The notes beneath the pieces are model-generated. The model saw only the letters and a list, made by a program, of their open reading frames with translations. It was not told where the DNA came from and made no database searches. Position numbers and translations under genes: made by a program. This document shows positions 51,648 to 59,876 of a stretch of 64,000 nt of DNA, piece by piece. The stretch covers positions 126,001 to 190,000 of IMG/VR virus record IMGVR_UViG_3300042934_000547, one strand, 5' to 3'. Numbering within the stretch: the stretch's first letter is position 1; every line of letters begins with the position of its first letter. This DNA is from a virus.

Positions 51648-52496
51648 TTATTTTTCCTTTATTATGTATTCTAAATTATTCAGTTTAAGTTTATTAGCAT
51701 AACTAAATAATTCAGTGGCAAATATATCATCACATTGTTTATGCCAATTTATTTTTTCTTCATCTGTCATTTCCAACAGCGTACAAAATTCATCATATCT
51801 ATCTATATATAGATATACCTTAGATTTATTATCCCATACATCCAATGTTTTATCTAATCTCACTTTACGAACAATAAATCGTGCCAGTGTTTTTAATACA
51901 TTGATATATAATTCTTTATTGAAACGTCCTGATTCTTCAAATAACTGAAATACATTTACAGTAAATTTATTGTATCTAATTCTATCAAGACTAATATATC
52001 CACTGTATATATATTTAAATAAATCGTATCGCTCATTTATCTGTATTGGATAACTAAAATTATTCATATTAATATTGTGAGTACATTTCGATACCCAATC
52101 ATTAAATTTCTTTGAATTAATATTAGTATGTAATATCTCAGTTACCGTATAACTAGGTTGTATATTGATGAAATTACTTAATGGTATTTCATCTACACAA
52201 TTCACAGGAACATAGGAATTTGCTCGGTTATTATTATAACAGACGTAATACTTAAGAGCCATAGGTTCATATTTAATGAGTAATCGTTCAATAGCCTCCT
52301 GTATCTCACAGCTTTGAACTATATCCCTAGAACCAAATTCTTTTTTGATTTTTCCAGAGATAGTATAAACTAATGAAACGTCCTCTAGATATTTTTTAGG
52401 ATTGCAAGCCACCAAAACTGAATTTAAAATAATATTGAGTTTTTCTTTATTAAATGGTTCTACCGCCCCGTTCCGTTTAATAATTAAAGTAATCAT
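51648..52496 (-). CDS. Stand-alone ATP-cone domain protein (282 aa)
   Basis: The first ~95 residues are an ATP-cone: IKRNGAVEPFNKEKL near the start and EIQEAIERLL...LKYYVCYNNNRA at its end. These cones sense ATP/dATP in ribonucleotide reductases and NrdR. The remaining 185 residues are not a reductase core (no radical Cys, glycyl radical or Tyr motif) and no NrdR zinc finger is present. The protein may sense nucleotides to control another enzyme. GGGAG precedes the ATG. Confidence 0.75.
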   Translation of the reverse strand: MITLIIKRNGAVEPFNKEKLNIILNSVLVACNPKKYLEDVSLVYTISGKIKKEFGSRDIVQSCEIQEAIERLLIKYEPMALKYYVCYNNNRANSYVPVNCVDEIPLSNFINIQPSYTVTEILHTNINSKKFNDWVSKCTHNINMNNFSYPIQINERYDLFKYIYSGYISLDRIRYNKFTVNVFQLFEESGRFNKELYINVLKTLARFIVRKVRLDKTLDVWDNKSKVYLYIDRYDEFCTLLEMTDEEKINWHKQCDDIFATELFSYANKLKLNNLEYIIKEK

Positions 52497-52654
52497 ATTG
52501 TAAGTCTCCCTTCTAATGCCTATTAATTAAATTATCTTTATGTTTGTTTTTTCGTTAAATATTCTACAGTTACATAAATCAATATCTCCGTGAAATTTAT
52601 TATTTTATACCATTGCAACATTATAATAGTTGTGGAAGACTAAAGGAGAATATG

Positions 52655-53464
52655 ATGATGGAAAATAAAATAGATGTACAAGGATATAAGTATTATTCAA
52701 TAGAAGATAATATTATTAGAATCTCTAAAGATAAAAATGTTATTAATGATAAGTGGACTAAACTGAAAATGGATGCATTAATGGCTTTTCATATAATATC
52801 GAATGATGATGGAGCCAAATATATTATGGTTGCTATGTACAATAATGGTGACTATAAAAATCCTGTTCTGATATTTGTTTCAAATTTTATAAATGAATGG
52901 GACGCAAATATTGGTAATAGAATACTAGGGAAAACATTCAACAGGTATACTGGAATTGATGAAAATTTATTTAAGGTTATAAAAATAGAATATTCCGAAT
53001 ATGTTGCTATATATAAGGAAGATTCATTTAAAAATATTTATGACCAACTTATTAATAAAGATAAGTTTAATGAAGTCCTTAAAGCATTTAATTCTGCTTT
53101 TATAGAAATGGGTAATCTTAATATATCTCTACCTGATAATCTTTATGATTATATGAAACACGGTGCATTTGATTATGACTACGATAATGAATTAGGCATT
53201 GAGCAACTTGAATTTGACCTTGAAATAGATAATGAGAGACTAATCAACCAATTAGACTTAGAAACATTTCTCGGTCATAAATTAATTCAACCTGTTATAG
53301 TCAAATATAATCGAATTATAGTTTTAGAAGATATCAAAAAAGACTATGGATTATTCCGTGACGCCACTGATACATTATATCTAGTTACGTTTATTCGTGG
53401 AGATATAATAGATGATGAAAACCTAGATTTAATCGAGTGGAATAAGAGCTTTGGAGTGAGGTAA
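52655..53464 (+). CDS. Hypothetical acidic protein (269 aa)
   Basis: This is a 269-aa soluble, acidic protein. Three ATGs in a row (52652, 52655, 52658) follow AAAGGAG; the second has a more usual spacing. A longer frame from 52613 includes the ribosome site. Structure appears mixed alpha/beta; no motif is recognised. The gap of about 150 bp before it, shared with the divergent ATP-cone gene, probably holds promoters for both. Confidence 0.75.
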   Translation: MMENKIDVQGYKYYSIEDNIIRISKDKNVINDKWTKLKMDALMAFHIISNDDGAKYIMVAMYNNGDYKNPVLIFVSNFINEWDANIGNRILGKTFNRYTGIDENLFKVIKIEYSEYVAIYKEDSFKNIYDQLINKDKFNEVLKAFNSAFIEMGNLNISLPDNLYDYMKHGAFDYDYDNELGIEQLEFDLEIDNERLINQLDLETFLGHKLIQPVIVKYNRIIVLEDIKKDYGLFRDATDTLYLVTFIRGDIIDDENLDLIEWNKSFGVR

Positions 53465-53465
53465 T

Positions 53466-53500
53466 AAAATATATTATAAATATATATTATAACAATGAAT
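53466..53500 (+). promoter_or_regulatory. Phage promoter motif (copy 15)
   Basis: The plus-strand core AAATATATATTATAACAATG is at 53481-53491, 45 bp before the start at 53536. A second AATATATTATA lies just upstream. Confidence 0.7.
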
Positions 53501-53535
53501 TAAACAAATTTAAAATTTTAGGAGGAACAACAAAG

Positions 53536-54255
53536 ATGGATATGGATAATACATTCATGAACCCAAACCAAGTGAATCAAAAGGAAATAAAGGATTACGA
53601 AGCAGAATTCGATACTCCAATTACATTAAGTGAGCCGATGAGATTTTATATCGAGACCACTACACGTTTAGGTATGGAGATATTAAAGAAGTATACTCCA
53701 ATTTTCGGCGACTTAATCGGTACGTTTATTACGGTTAATACCAAAGGCGATCTTGAAGTATCATTACAGTTTGAGAAAAAAGGTGCTGGCAATGTTGTAG
53801 ACTTATTCAACAACAGTGACTTCAACCAAAGAATTACAGCGTTCAATACGCTTAACACAACAAACAGAATCTTCGATTTAGATGATACTGTTAAAGGAAC
53901 TTTCCAAAGATTCTTAATCAAAGCTAATCCAATGCAGAAAATTGATTGGAATCAATATATCAGACAAATAACAATCAACAACAACACTATGAGTGGAAAG
54001 CACACAATTCTTGAATTGGCTCACATTTCACTTGATAGATTGCTGCCTGAATTAATATTTGTTGGAGAAGATGCTAAGAAAAAACGCACTACTCAGATTA
54101 AGACTATTATAACTGGTTCTGTAAATCCAGCTTCACCATTATCAAAAAATTGGTTCGTGAAGATAGATATGCTGGATCAAGCTACTGTTGATTTCGTATC
54201 TAAAGAAGCAGGAATTGTTACAAGCACTTACGGCTTGGATATGATAACACTCTAA
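53536..54255 (+). CDS. Hypothetical, probably abundant protein (239 aa)
   Basis: This 239-aa protein has its own phage promoter, an AGGAGG site and a terminator, and its wording is richer in G and C than its neighbours, which suggests strong expression. It is a mixed alpha/beta soluble protein with a long helix at 35-50. No family is recognised. Next to the PC4-like gene, it may be another DNA-related or structural protein. Confidence 0.8.
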   Translation: MDMDNTFMNPNQVNQKEIKDYEAEFDTPITLSEPMRFYIETTTRLGMEILKKYTPIFGDLIGTFITVNTKGDLEVSLQFEKKGAGNVVDLFNNSDFNQRITAFNTLNTTNRIFDLDDTVKGTFQRFLIKANPMQKIDWNQYIRQITINNNTMSGKHTILELAHISLDRLLPELIFVGEDAKKKRTTQIKTIITGSVNPASPLSKNWFVKIDMLDQATVDFVSKEAGIVTSTYGLDMITL

Positions 54256-54263
54256 TATAGCAG

Positions 54264-54286
54264 AGGGTATACATTATGTATACCCT
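54264..54286 (+). terminator. Intrinsic terminator
   Basis: The stem AGGGTATAC / GTATACCCT is followed by TTAATTTTTCTC. Confidence 0.85.
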
Positions 54287-54313
54287 TTAATTTTTCTCTA
54301 TGGAGGTACACTA

Positions 54314-54643
54314 ATGGCTTTCGAAGACAAACTCGAATATGACATAGAACAAGAATTAGGTGTATTTGATGAAAAAGGAAATACATCACTTGAATTAAGA
54401 GTTGTAAGCTGGAATAAGAAGCCTGCTAAACTTGAATTAAGAAAATGGGTAACCAACAGCGATGGTCAAAATCCAAATAAAGGATTCTCATTCTTAACTG
54501 ATGAAGGTCCGCATCGTCTTGCTGAACTTTTAGTTGAAAATAATTTTGGAGATACAAAAACTCTAAAAGCTCTTTTAATTGATAGGGATGATTACGATGA
54601 ATCTGAATCAGATTATGACTATTTGGATGAAGAAGAAGAATAA
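54314..54643 (+). CDS. PC4/YdbC-like ssDNA-binding protein with acidic tail
   Basis: Residues 25-80 follow the PC4/YdbC fold pattern: LRVVSWNKKPAKLELRKW, a basic loop, then KGFSFLTDEGPHRLAELL (strand and final helix). PC4-like proteins bind single-stranded DNA as dimers. The last 18 residues are nearly all Asp, Glu, Tyr and Ser (DDYDESESDYDYLDEEEE), like the partner-binding acidic tail of phage and bacterial SSBs. It is 109 aa, the expected size. This phage may use it as its replication SSB. Confidence 0.72.
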   Translation: MAFEDKLEYDIEQELGVFDEKGNTSLELRVVSWNKKPAKLELRKWVTNSDGQNPNKGFSFLTDEGPHRLAELLVENNFGDTKTLKALLIDRDDYDESESDYDYLDEEEE

Positions 54644-54648
54644 CAATT

Positions 54649-54678
54649 AATGGTGGAACCTGTAATCGGGTTCCATCA
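54649..54678 (+). terminator. Intrinsic terminator
   Basis: The stem ATGGTGGAACC / GGGTTCCATCAT is followed by TTTTTTTT on the plus strand. Confidence 0.92.
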
Positions 54679-54719
54679 TTTTTTTTTGTATTATGACAAT
54701 ATTCGCATCAAGATAAGAA

Positions 54720-54765
54720 TGTAAAAATTAACTTTTTTGAATATATATTATAGATATGAATAGTA
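54720..54765 (+). promoter_or_regulatory. Phage promoter motif (copy 16)
   Basis: On the plus strand: GTAAAAATTAAC, then GAATATATATTATAGATATG and AATAGTAAATAATA (core 54742-54752). It matches copy 8, including the sequence after the core. Confidence 0.78.
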
Positions 54766-54777
54766 AATAATAAATAG

Positions 54778-54838
54778 TAGTATATTCTTAGTTGAATATA
54801 TAAACTCACATAACTATTCTTCTTTCATAAGAAGTGAG
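54778..54838 (+). ncRNA. Structured 5' leader element, copy 2
   Basis: Hairpin TATATTC-TTAGTT-GAATATA (54781-54800) is followed by CTCAC...GTGAG (54805-54838) around an inner TTCTT/AAGAA helix. The order, spacing and most unpaired bases are shared with 34879-34938 on the opposite strand, while the first stem differs by paired changes. It lies between promoter 16 and the ribosome site at 54843. Confidence 0.6.
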
Positions 54839-54855
54839 TAATAGAGGAGAATGAA

Positions 54856-54990
54856 ATGAAAGTAGCAATATTTATTTTAGGAGTAATGATTTTAACAGCA
54901 ATAATACCAGCACCATATAATGTAGTTGCAGCTGTTGCATTTGGATTTATATTATCTGGTATAGATTTAAAGAAGAAAAATGATAATTAA
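54856..54990 (+). CDS. Small membrane protein (44 aa)
   Basis: This 44-aa frame has GAGGAGAATG before its ATG. One or two hydrophobic segments (AIFILGVMILTAIIPAP and VVAAVAFGFILSGI) end in a charged tail (DLKKKNDN). It is controlled by the structured leader element. Function is unknown. Confidence 0.7.
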   Translation: MKVAIFILGVMILTAIIPAPYNVVAAVAFGFILSGIDLKKKNDN

Positions 54991-55010
54991 ATATGAATAA
55001 TAGAACGATA

Positions 55011-55050
55011 AAATAATATAGCGGGAAATAAGAATGCTATATTATTTTTT
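55011..55050 (+). terminator. Intrinsic terminator
   Basis: The stem AAATAATATAGC / GCTATATTATTT is followed by TTTATC, between the two small membrane-protein genes. It may act as an internal, partial terminator. Confidence 0.75.
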
Positions 55051-55068
55051 ATCTAAAAGGAGATAAAG

Positions 55069-55254
55069 ATGAATACAAAGAAGAGTAATACAATATTTTT
55101 ATTAACAGTTGTATTGAGTTTGTGTTATAGTATGCTTATATTTGGGGCAATACAACTTGCTAAAATATACGGTAAATTACCATTATTTATAGTAGGAATG
55201 GTTATGTATTTAATTGGAAAATTTATATATTTTAAAAGGATGAAAAATGACTGA
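55069..55254 (+). CDS. Two-TM small membrane protein (61 aa)
   Basis: Two hydrophobic segments (about 9-30 and 38-53) are joined by a short polar loop, and the C-terminus is basic. AAAAGGAG precedes the ATG. It overlaps the next small gene by 8 bp. Function is unknown. Confidence 0.75.
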   Translation: MNTKKSNTIFLLTVVLSLCYSMLIFGAIQLAKIYGKLPLFIVGMVMYLIGKFIYFKRMKND

Positions 55255-55393
55255 AATAATTTCATTGGCAATAATAATTATCTTTATCTTAAAATGCATA
55301 ACGACCGATCCACATGCTGTAATATACAGAGTTATTGGATTGGTATTCATTGTATGTTTTTTGTTATTAACTAGTATATTTGGAGGTTATTAA
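55247..55393 (+). CDS. Small membrane protein (48 aa)
   Basis: This frame starts inside the end of the previous gene and stops directly before the next ATG (TAAATG). It has two hydrophobic stretches (IISLAIIIIFIL and VIGLVFIVCFLLLTSIF). The ribosome site is AAAAGGATG, 5 bases away. The tight packing supports a real, coupled gene. Confidence 0.65.
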   Translation: MTEIISLAIIIIFILKCITTDPHAVIYRVIGLVFIVCFLLLTSIFGGY

Positions 55394-56443
55394 ATGAATA
55401 ATTATCAAGTAGAAGTAAGCCAATTATTGGGAAAATTCTATGTTGCGTATAGCAAATTAGAAACTATTGTAAATGCTTTATTTGCTGCATCCACAGAAAA
55501 TATTTCCCATATTAATATCTATCTAGATATTAATTCTATGACTAAGGTGCTATATGGAAATATTGACTTTAGAATGGATGAAAGACTTCTTATATCTGCA
55601 AGTATCGTAAACTTATGTGCTCATTATAGGTCTTTCTTTAGACGCTACTATAATACAGAGACTACATTTTATATTATAGATTCTCATAATTTACCCTTAA
55701 TTAATCGACGTATAATAAAGGATTACAATATCTCTTATGCAAAGAATATTGATACTAAAAGAGATTTATTGAATAAAGTTAAGGTGAATATAGAATGTAC
55801 AAAGATGCTATGCGAATATTTACCAGAAATATATGTTATCCCTACGACGTTTGAAACTGGTGTTATAGTACGTGAATTGATGGGGAGAGAACAGAATAAA
55901 CCTACGGCACACATGGTTATTACTAAGGACCCATATAATTATCAATTGATAACTGATGTAAAGAATTCATTTATATTGAGACCAGTTGATAAGGAGAAAA
56001 CTTATTTTGTTGAATCTTCAAATTTGTTTAAAGTAATTGAAATTGAACGAGGATTAAAAAGGGGACTCGAACCTCTTATTTCCTCACAACTATACTCTAT
56101 ATTATTATCACTTATTGGTATCAAAGAACGCAACATTAAAAGTATCTTCAGTATACACACGGCAATGAAGATGATCCAAGAGGGTATAGAGAGTAATTGT
56201 TTGGTTAATGGATATAATCATAATCCAAATTTATTCTTTAGTAGAATAAATGGGGTAAATCCAGAGGAACTAAAAAATAGATTTGAAGTGATAGATTTAA
56301 TTTATCAACATAAAATATTTGTGACTCATCCAGAATTTCAATTATTAGACACCTTTATAATAGACAAACATAATCCACAGGAAGTGAGGGAAATATGTAG
56401 TAAATATTATCTTTTAGATCCTATAGATTTAGAGAGACTGTAA
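55394..56443 (+). CDS. Hypothetical, probable virion protein (349 aa)
   Basis: This 349-aa mixed alpha/beta protein is co-transcribed with the hub-like gene that follows (12-bp gap). Central segments (YVIPTTFETGVIVREL and MVITKDPYNYQLI) faintly resemble PIN/FEN-type nuclease strands, but no acidic cluster can be confirmed. GGAGG is the ribosome site. The most likely role is structural, by context. Confidence 0.75.
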   Translation: MNNYQVEVSQLLGKFYVAYSKLETIVNALFAASTENISHINIYLDINSMTKVLYGNIDFRMDERLLISASIVNLCAHYRSFFRRYYNTETTFYIIDSHNLPLINRRIIKDYNISYAKNIDTKRDLLNKVKVNIECTKMLCEYLPEIYVIPTTFETGVIVRELMGREQNKPTAHMVITKDPYNYQLITDVKNSFILRPVDKEKTYFVESSNLFKVIEIERGLKRGLEPLISSQLYSILLSLIGIKERNIKSIFSIHTAMKMIQEGIESNCLVNGYNHNPNLFFSRINGVNPEELKNRFEVIDLIYQHKIFVTHPEFQLLDTFIIDKHNPQEVREICSKYYLLDPIDLERL

Positions 56444-56455
56444 AGGAGTTAGAAT

Positions 56456-57616
56456 ATGAGATATAGATATAAAGTAGGATTATCATGGACAGATCCAGTT
56501 GGAGTTGTAACAGAGTTTGATCCAGCTCTTGTGAAAAGTTTTATGATATATTCGGATTATGAGGGTAGTTTTTTACCAATGATTGTTCTTAATATGAAGA
56601 TTCGGGTTGATATATATGATAAAATAATACTTAATAAGGATAAAGGATTCTTTCTATTCACACTGAAGAAATACAAAGATTCTGATCCAAATTATGTAAT
56701 GGAGGAGTCATATGTCGGTGTACAGTGTTCCTATTATACACTGGATGATATTAATTATCGTGAAAAGATAGTCGAAAACGCATCTGATAAAGAGGATTAC
56801 CATAGGGTTGTAAATATCGGTTTAATCAGGGAGGATTTATTAACACAAAATAGATGCTCTGCTAATACTGTAATAAATACAAGTCTCATGGGAATAATAT
56901 CATCACAAACTAAAGTTAAACGATTATTAACTGAATATATTGGAAAGAGTTATTCCGGTATTATTCCTCCTATTAGTAAGGTTTCAGAATTATTAAATTT
57001 CTTGGAGGATCAAATAGGACCATTCTATCCAACACCATATAGGTTTTTTATTGATAATGATAGAACGTATTTAATATCATCTAGTGGGCAACCTATATAT
57101 GCTAAGGGAGACAAACAGTTCGCAGTCTCTATAGAAATATTAGATCCTACAGATGATAGAGTGCGTAATGATGGTGCAACCATGGACATATCAGGAAATA
57201 TTTGTAACGTTCTTGTTAGTGCCGAAAGAACTAGATTTCAAATTGATAGTATTGAAGGTTCAAAAACTAATAAATACACCCATATAGGTTATGATACGAG
57301 TGTTGGTAACGTCGATGTCAATTTAATGACAAGAAAAGAATTAATTGGGCTTAACAAGTTTAGTTATAGTCCAGCTAAATTCCTGAATCACGATAAATTT
57401 ACAGCTGAATTAAATAATAAGTCCCTAACAATCATGTTGGATGAATGTGACAATTCTATATTCACAATTAATCGTAAATTCATTATTAAAAATATTGAAA
57501 AATATAAACAGTATGACGGTGAATATTTATTGGTTAAGAAGATAGAAGGATTTATACAAGAAGGGGAAGTTTACAAAAGTATTGCGACAGTAGTTTTTAA
57601 AAAAATACCGAGGTAG
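56456..57616 (+). CDS. Baseplate hub-like protein (386 aa)
   Basis: This 386-aa beta-rich protein begins with a segment resembling phage hub proteins of the gp27/gpD type: FDPALVKSFMIYSDYEGSFL, then PMIVLNMKIRVDIYDKII and a set of strands. Late strands (EYLLVKKIEGFIQEGEVYKSIATVVF) fit a domain swap in such hubs. Assignment is tentative. An AAAGGAG site is present; a bidirectional terminator follows. Confidence 0.6.
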   Translation: MRYRYKVGLSWTDPVGVVTEFDPALVKSFMIYSDYEGSFLPMIVLNMKIRVDIYDKIILNKDKGFFLFTLKKYKDSDPNYVMEESYVGVQCSYYTLDDINYREKIVENASDKEDYHRVVNIGLIREDLLTQNRCSANTVINTSLMGIISSQTKVKRLLTEYIGKSYSGIIPPISKVSELLNFLEDQIGPFYPTPYRFFIDNDRTYLISSSGQPIYAKGDKQFAVSIEILDPTDDRVRNDGATMDISGNICNVLVSAERTRFQIDSIEGSKTNKYTHIGYDTSVGNVDVNLMTRKELIGLNKFSYSPAKFLNHDKFTAELNNKSLTIMLDECDNSIFTINRKFIIKNIEKYKQYDGEYLLVKKIEGFIQEGEVYKSIATVVFKKIPR

Positions 57617-57633
57617 GAAGAAATTCCTACCTC
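57610..57633. terminator. Bidirectional terminator
   Basis: The stem GAGGTAGGA / TCCTACCTC has TATTTTTTTTT on the right, and the left flank is A-rich, so it also serves the minus strand. Confidence 0.9.
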
Positions 57634-57647
57634 TAGTTTATTTTTTT

Positions 57648-59873
57648 TTATCGTTTCATTAGTTTTTGGAGGAATGATTTATCCTTCTCTTGTGTAGGTT
57701 CTGGAACATTAATGTTTCCATTCTTAGCATAATATTTGGTAATAGCCTTTAGTTGATCATCTGAATACACATCTTTACTATTGATAGCTTTTCCGTTAGC
57801 GTAATGTGTGATTCGTGTTTTTACAATCTTCTTCCCATTTTCCTCAACAGTAACTTCTTGTTGAGTGATGCCATCTTTAGGCATATCAGGTTCTTGTCTC
57901 TTGCCGCCATTATTTCCAACCCCATCTTTATCAATTTTATCATTACCTATATAAGAACGAACGTGTTTTTCAAGTATAGCTAAATACGTCTTCACACCTT
58001 CATCTAATGCTGTCATCTTAGCAGTCAATACAGCTGAACAAATTTCTTGATAACGAGTTACTAATTTAACGTCTTCAGAACTATCAACGACTTCTATTAC
58101 CTTTTCTTTAGTATTGATAGATTTTATCTGGTCTACAGTATTTTTATTATCCTTAGTGTCAATTGGAACTTCTTTAGGTTGTTCATTACCCTTAGGTTCA
58201 TCATTTGGTTTGTCCTGAGGATCTGCTTCTAATAATACCCTAGCTATAGATAACTCTGAATAAGATTCTTTGAATGATTTTCTCTTAGGAGATAATTTAG
58301 TGATGATATTATCAATCATTTGTGATTCTCTCACATTTTTAGCTTTTGGTTTTAATTTATTTATAGCAGCTACAGAATTATTTATGAGTATAACGTTTAC
58401 AGCTATACCAACATCTGTTACAGCTAATAATAACCCAGCTAGCAATCCGAGTATAGTTATACCTCCAATAAATGATAAAGTAAGAGTAACTCCTAGTATA
58501 ACTGTAGGGGCTCCTACTAAAACAGCTTGAGCTACTTTTCCGATAAGTTCAGCTATTTCTCCAGCAGTCTTTTCATCTTTAACTCGTTTACTATACTGAT
58601 GCTCTATAGTTCTAAGAAGTTTAGCCTCTTCTTTTGATAATTTATCAAAGTTGTTGGTAACTTCTTTCTTAGATTCACTCAGAATGTTGTTCAGAATGTA
58701 ACTAGTATCAGTATCCCCGTATACCATCCTGTTATAGTCATCAGTAAGTCTATTGATTAAGTTTGAAACTATATCATTACCAATCATGTGTCTAAATACA
58801 TTTTTATGTGAAATGGATATCATGTTCTTGACATAATTATCGTTAGGATATTTACCCACTTGTTGGATTATGAAATTTAGTATACAATAAACTGTGTTGA
58901 ATGATACCATATAGAATGTTTCACGCTCGAATTCAAATGATGGAATATTATCTATAATACATGCAGCCACAATTCTTTCGTATAGATTACCAAGTTGATT
59001 AACGGCTGATTCATGATCCTGCATTAAATCAGTAACTACCATTTTAAATCTGTCAACAATATTCGCTTCAACCGTATCTAAATAATCATAACCAAATTTT
59101 TCGTTATTGATATAGATAGTATTTTCGAACAATACGGAACCAACTTCTGTTACAGATTCACCCTGAGCTTTCTTCTCTAATTTTTCCTTATCCTTTTCAT
59201 AACCAGCATTACTAGCGATTTCAGCAATCTTCTTAAGAGCTGTTTCTAATCTATCTTTCTCTTTCTTGATAGATTCTACCTGAGTGATAGCTTTCTTACA
59301 ATATTGATAATATTCCCACATCGATTTATCTTTAAAATCGATACGTTCTACATCCATATTTTTTCCACCTTTGAATAACAATGATGCCATTTGTGAATAA
59401 TGACGATTTTTATCCATTAAGGCACTCCACTTAGCGTGGGTTAAGAAACTACTATCATCTTTTAATGCACCATTATTTTTCATTTGCTCAAAATCAAATA
59501 CTGGTATATCAGGGAAAGTTTCCATTTCCTTAAATCCATCTGGATAATAAGGGTACATGTCATATACTAAATCTATTTTAACCGGTTTACGGATGGCATC
59601 TTCGTGTTTAGCTAACCAATCGATTTTCTTCATAAATACAGACTGCATTCTATCAAGGAATTTAGCCCATAACTCCTTAAGTTTATCAATTAGTTTTTTC
59701 CACTTATCTTTAACCCCGTCCGCAAAATTAGCTTCTTGGAGAATAGCTAACTCTTGTAAATTATATTTTCCAAGTAAAGCATTAGTCTCATTAACAGCCA
59801 TCTTTAATAGAGCTTCTTGTTCTTCGTGTTTTACTATAACTGAATATTCCATATATTCATTTAAATAATTCAT
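57648..59873 (-). CDS. Large helical membrane-type internal protein (741 aa)
   Basis: Residues 44-48 read ILQE|A, a T4-type LxE prohead-protease site, preceded by a propeptide-like N-terminus. The region 50-75 is an amphipathic KDKWKKLIDKLKELWAKF helix. A large helical body follows, then a hydrophobic segment (about 450-505, with VLVGAPTVILGVTLTLSFIGGITILGLLAGLLLAV), then a charged, Lys/Asp-rich tail. The ribosome site is inside the end of the upstream gene. It belongs to a block of internal or ejected virion-type proteins; this role is inferred. Confidence 0.78.
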   Translation of the reverse strand: MNYLNEYMEYSVIVKHEEQEALLKMAVNETNALLGKYNLQELAILQEANFADGVKDKWKKLIDKLKELWAKFLDRMQSVFMKKIDWLAKHEDAIRKPVKIDLVYDMYPYYPDGFKEMETFPDIPVFDFEQMKNNGALKDDSSFLTHAKWSALMDKNRHYSQMASLLFKGGKNMDVERIDFKDKSMWEYYQYCKKAITQVESIKKEKDRLETALKKIAEIASNAGYEKDKEKLEKKAQGESVTEVGSVLFENTIYINNEKFGYDYLDTVEANIVDRFKMVVTDLMQDHESAVNQLGNLYERIVAACIIDNIPSFEFERETFYMVSFNTVYCILNFIIQQVGKYPNDNYVKNMISISHKNVFRHMIGNDIVSNLINRLTDDYNRMVYGDTDTSYILNNILSESKKEVTNNFDKLSKEEAKLLRTIEHQYSKRVKDEKTAGEIAELIGKVAQAVLVGAPTVILGVTLTLSFIGGITILGLLAGLLLAVTDVGIAVNVILINNSVAAINKLKPKAKNVRESQMIDNIITKLSPKRKSFKESYSELSIARVLLEADPQDKPNDEPKGNEQPKEVPIDTKDNKNTVDQIKSINTKEKVIEVVDSSEDVKLVTRYQEICSAVLTAKMTALDEGVKTYLAILEKHVRSYIGNDKIDKDGVGNNGGKRQEPDMPKDGITQQEVTVEENGKKIVKTRITHYANGKAINSKDVYSDDQLKAITKYYAKNGNINVPEPTQEKDKSFLQKLMKR

Positions 59874-59876
59874 TAA

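Noticed and set aside
55394-56443. FEN/PIN-type nuclease
   Set aside because: Some strands resemble the family, but no cluster of conserved acidic residues could be traced; operon context favours a virion protein.
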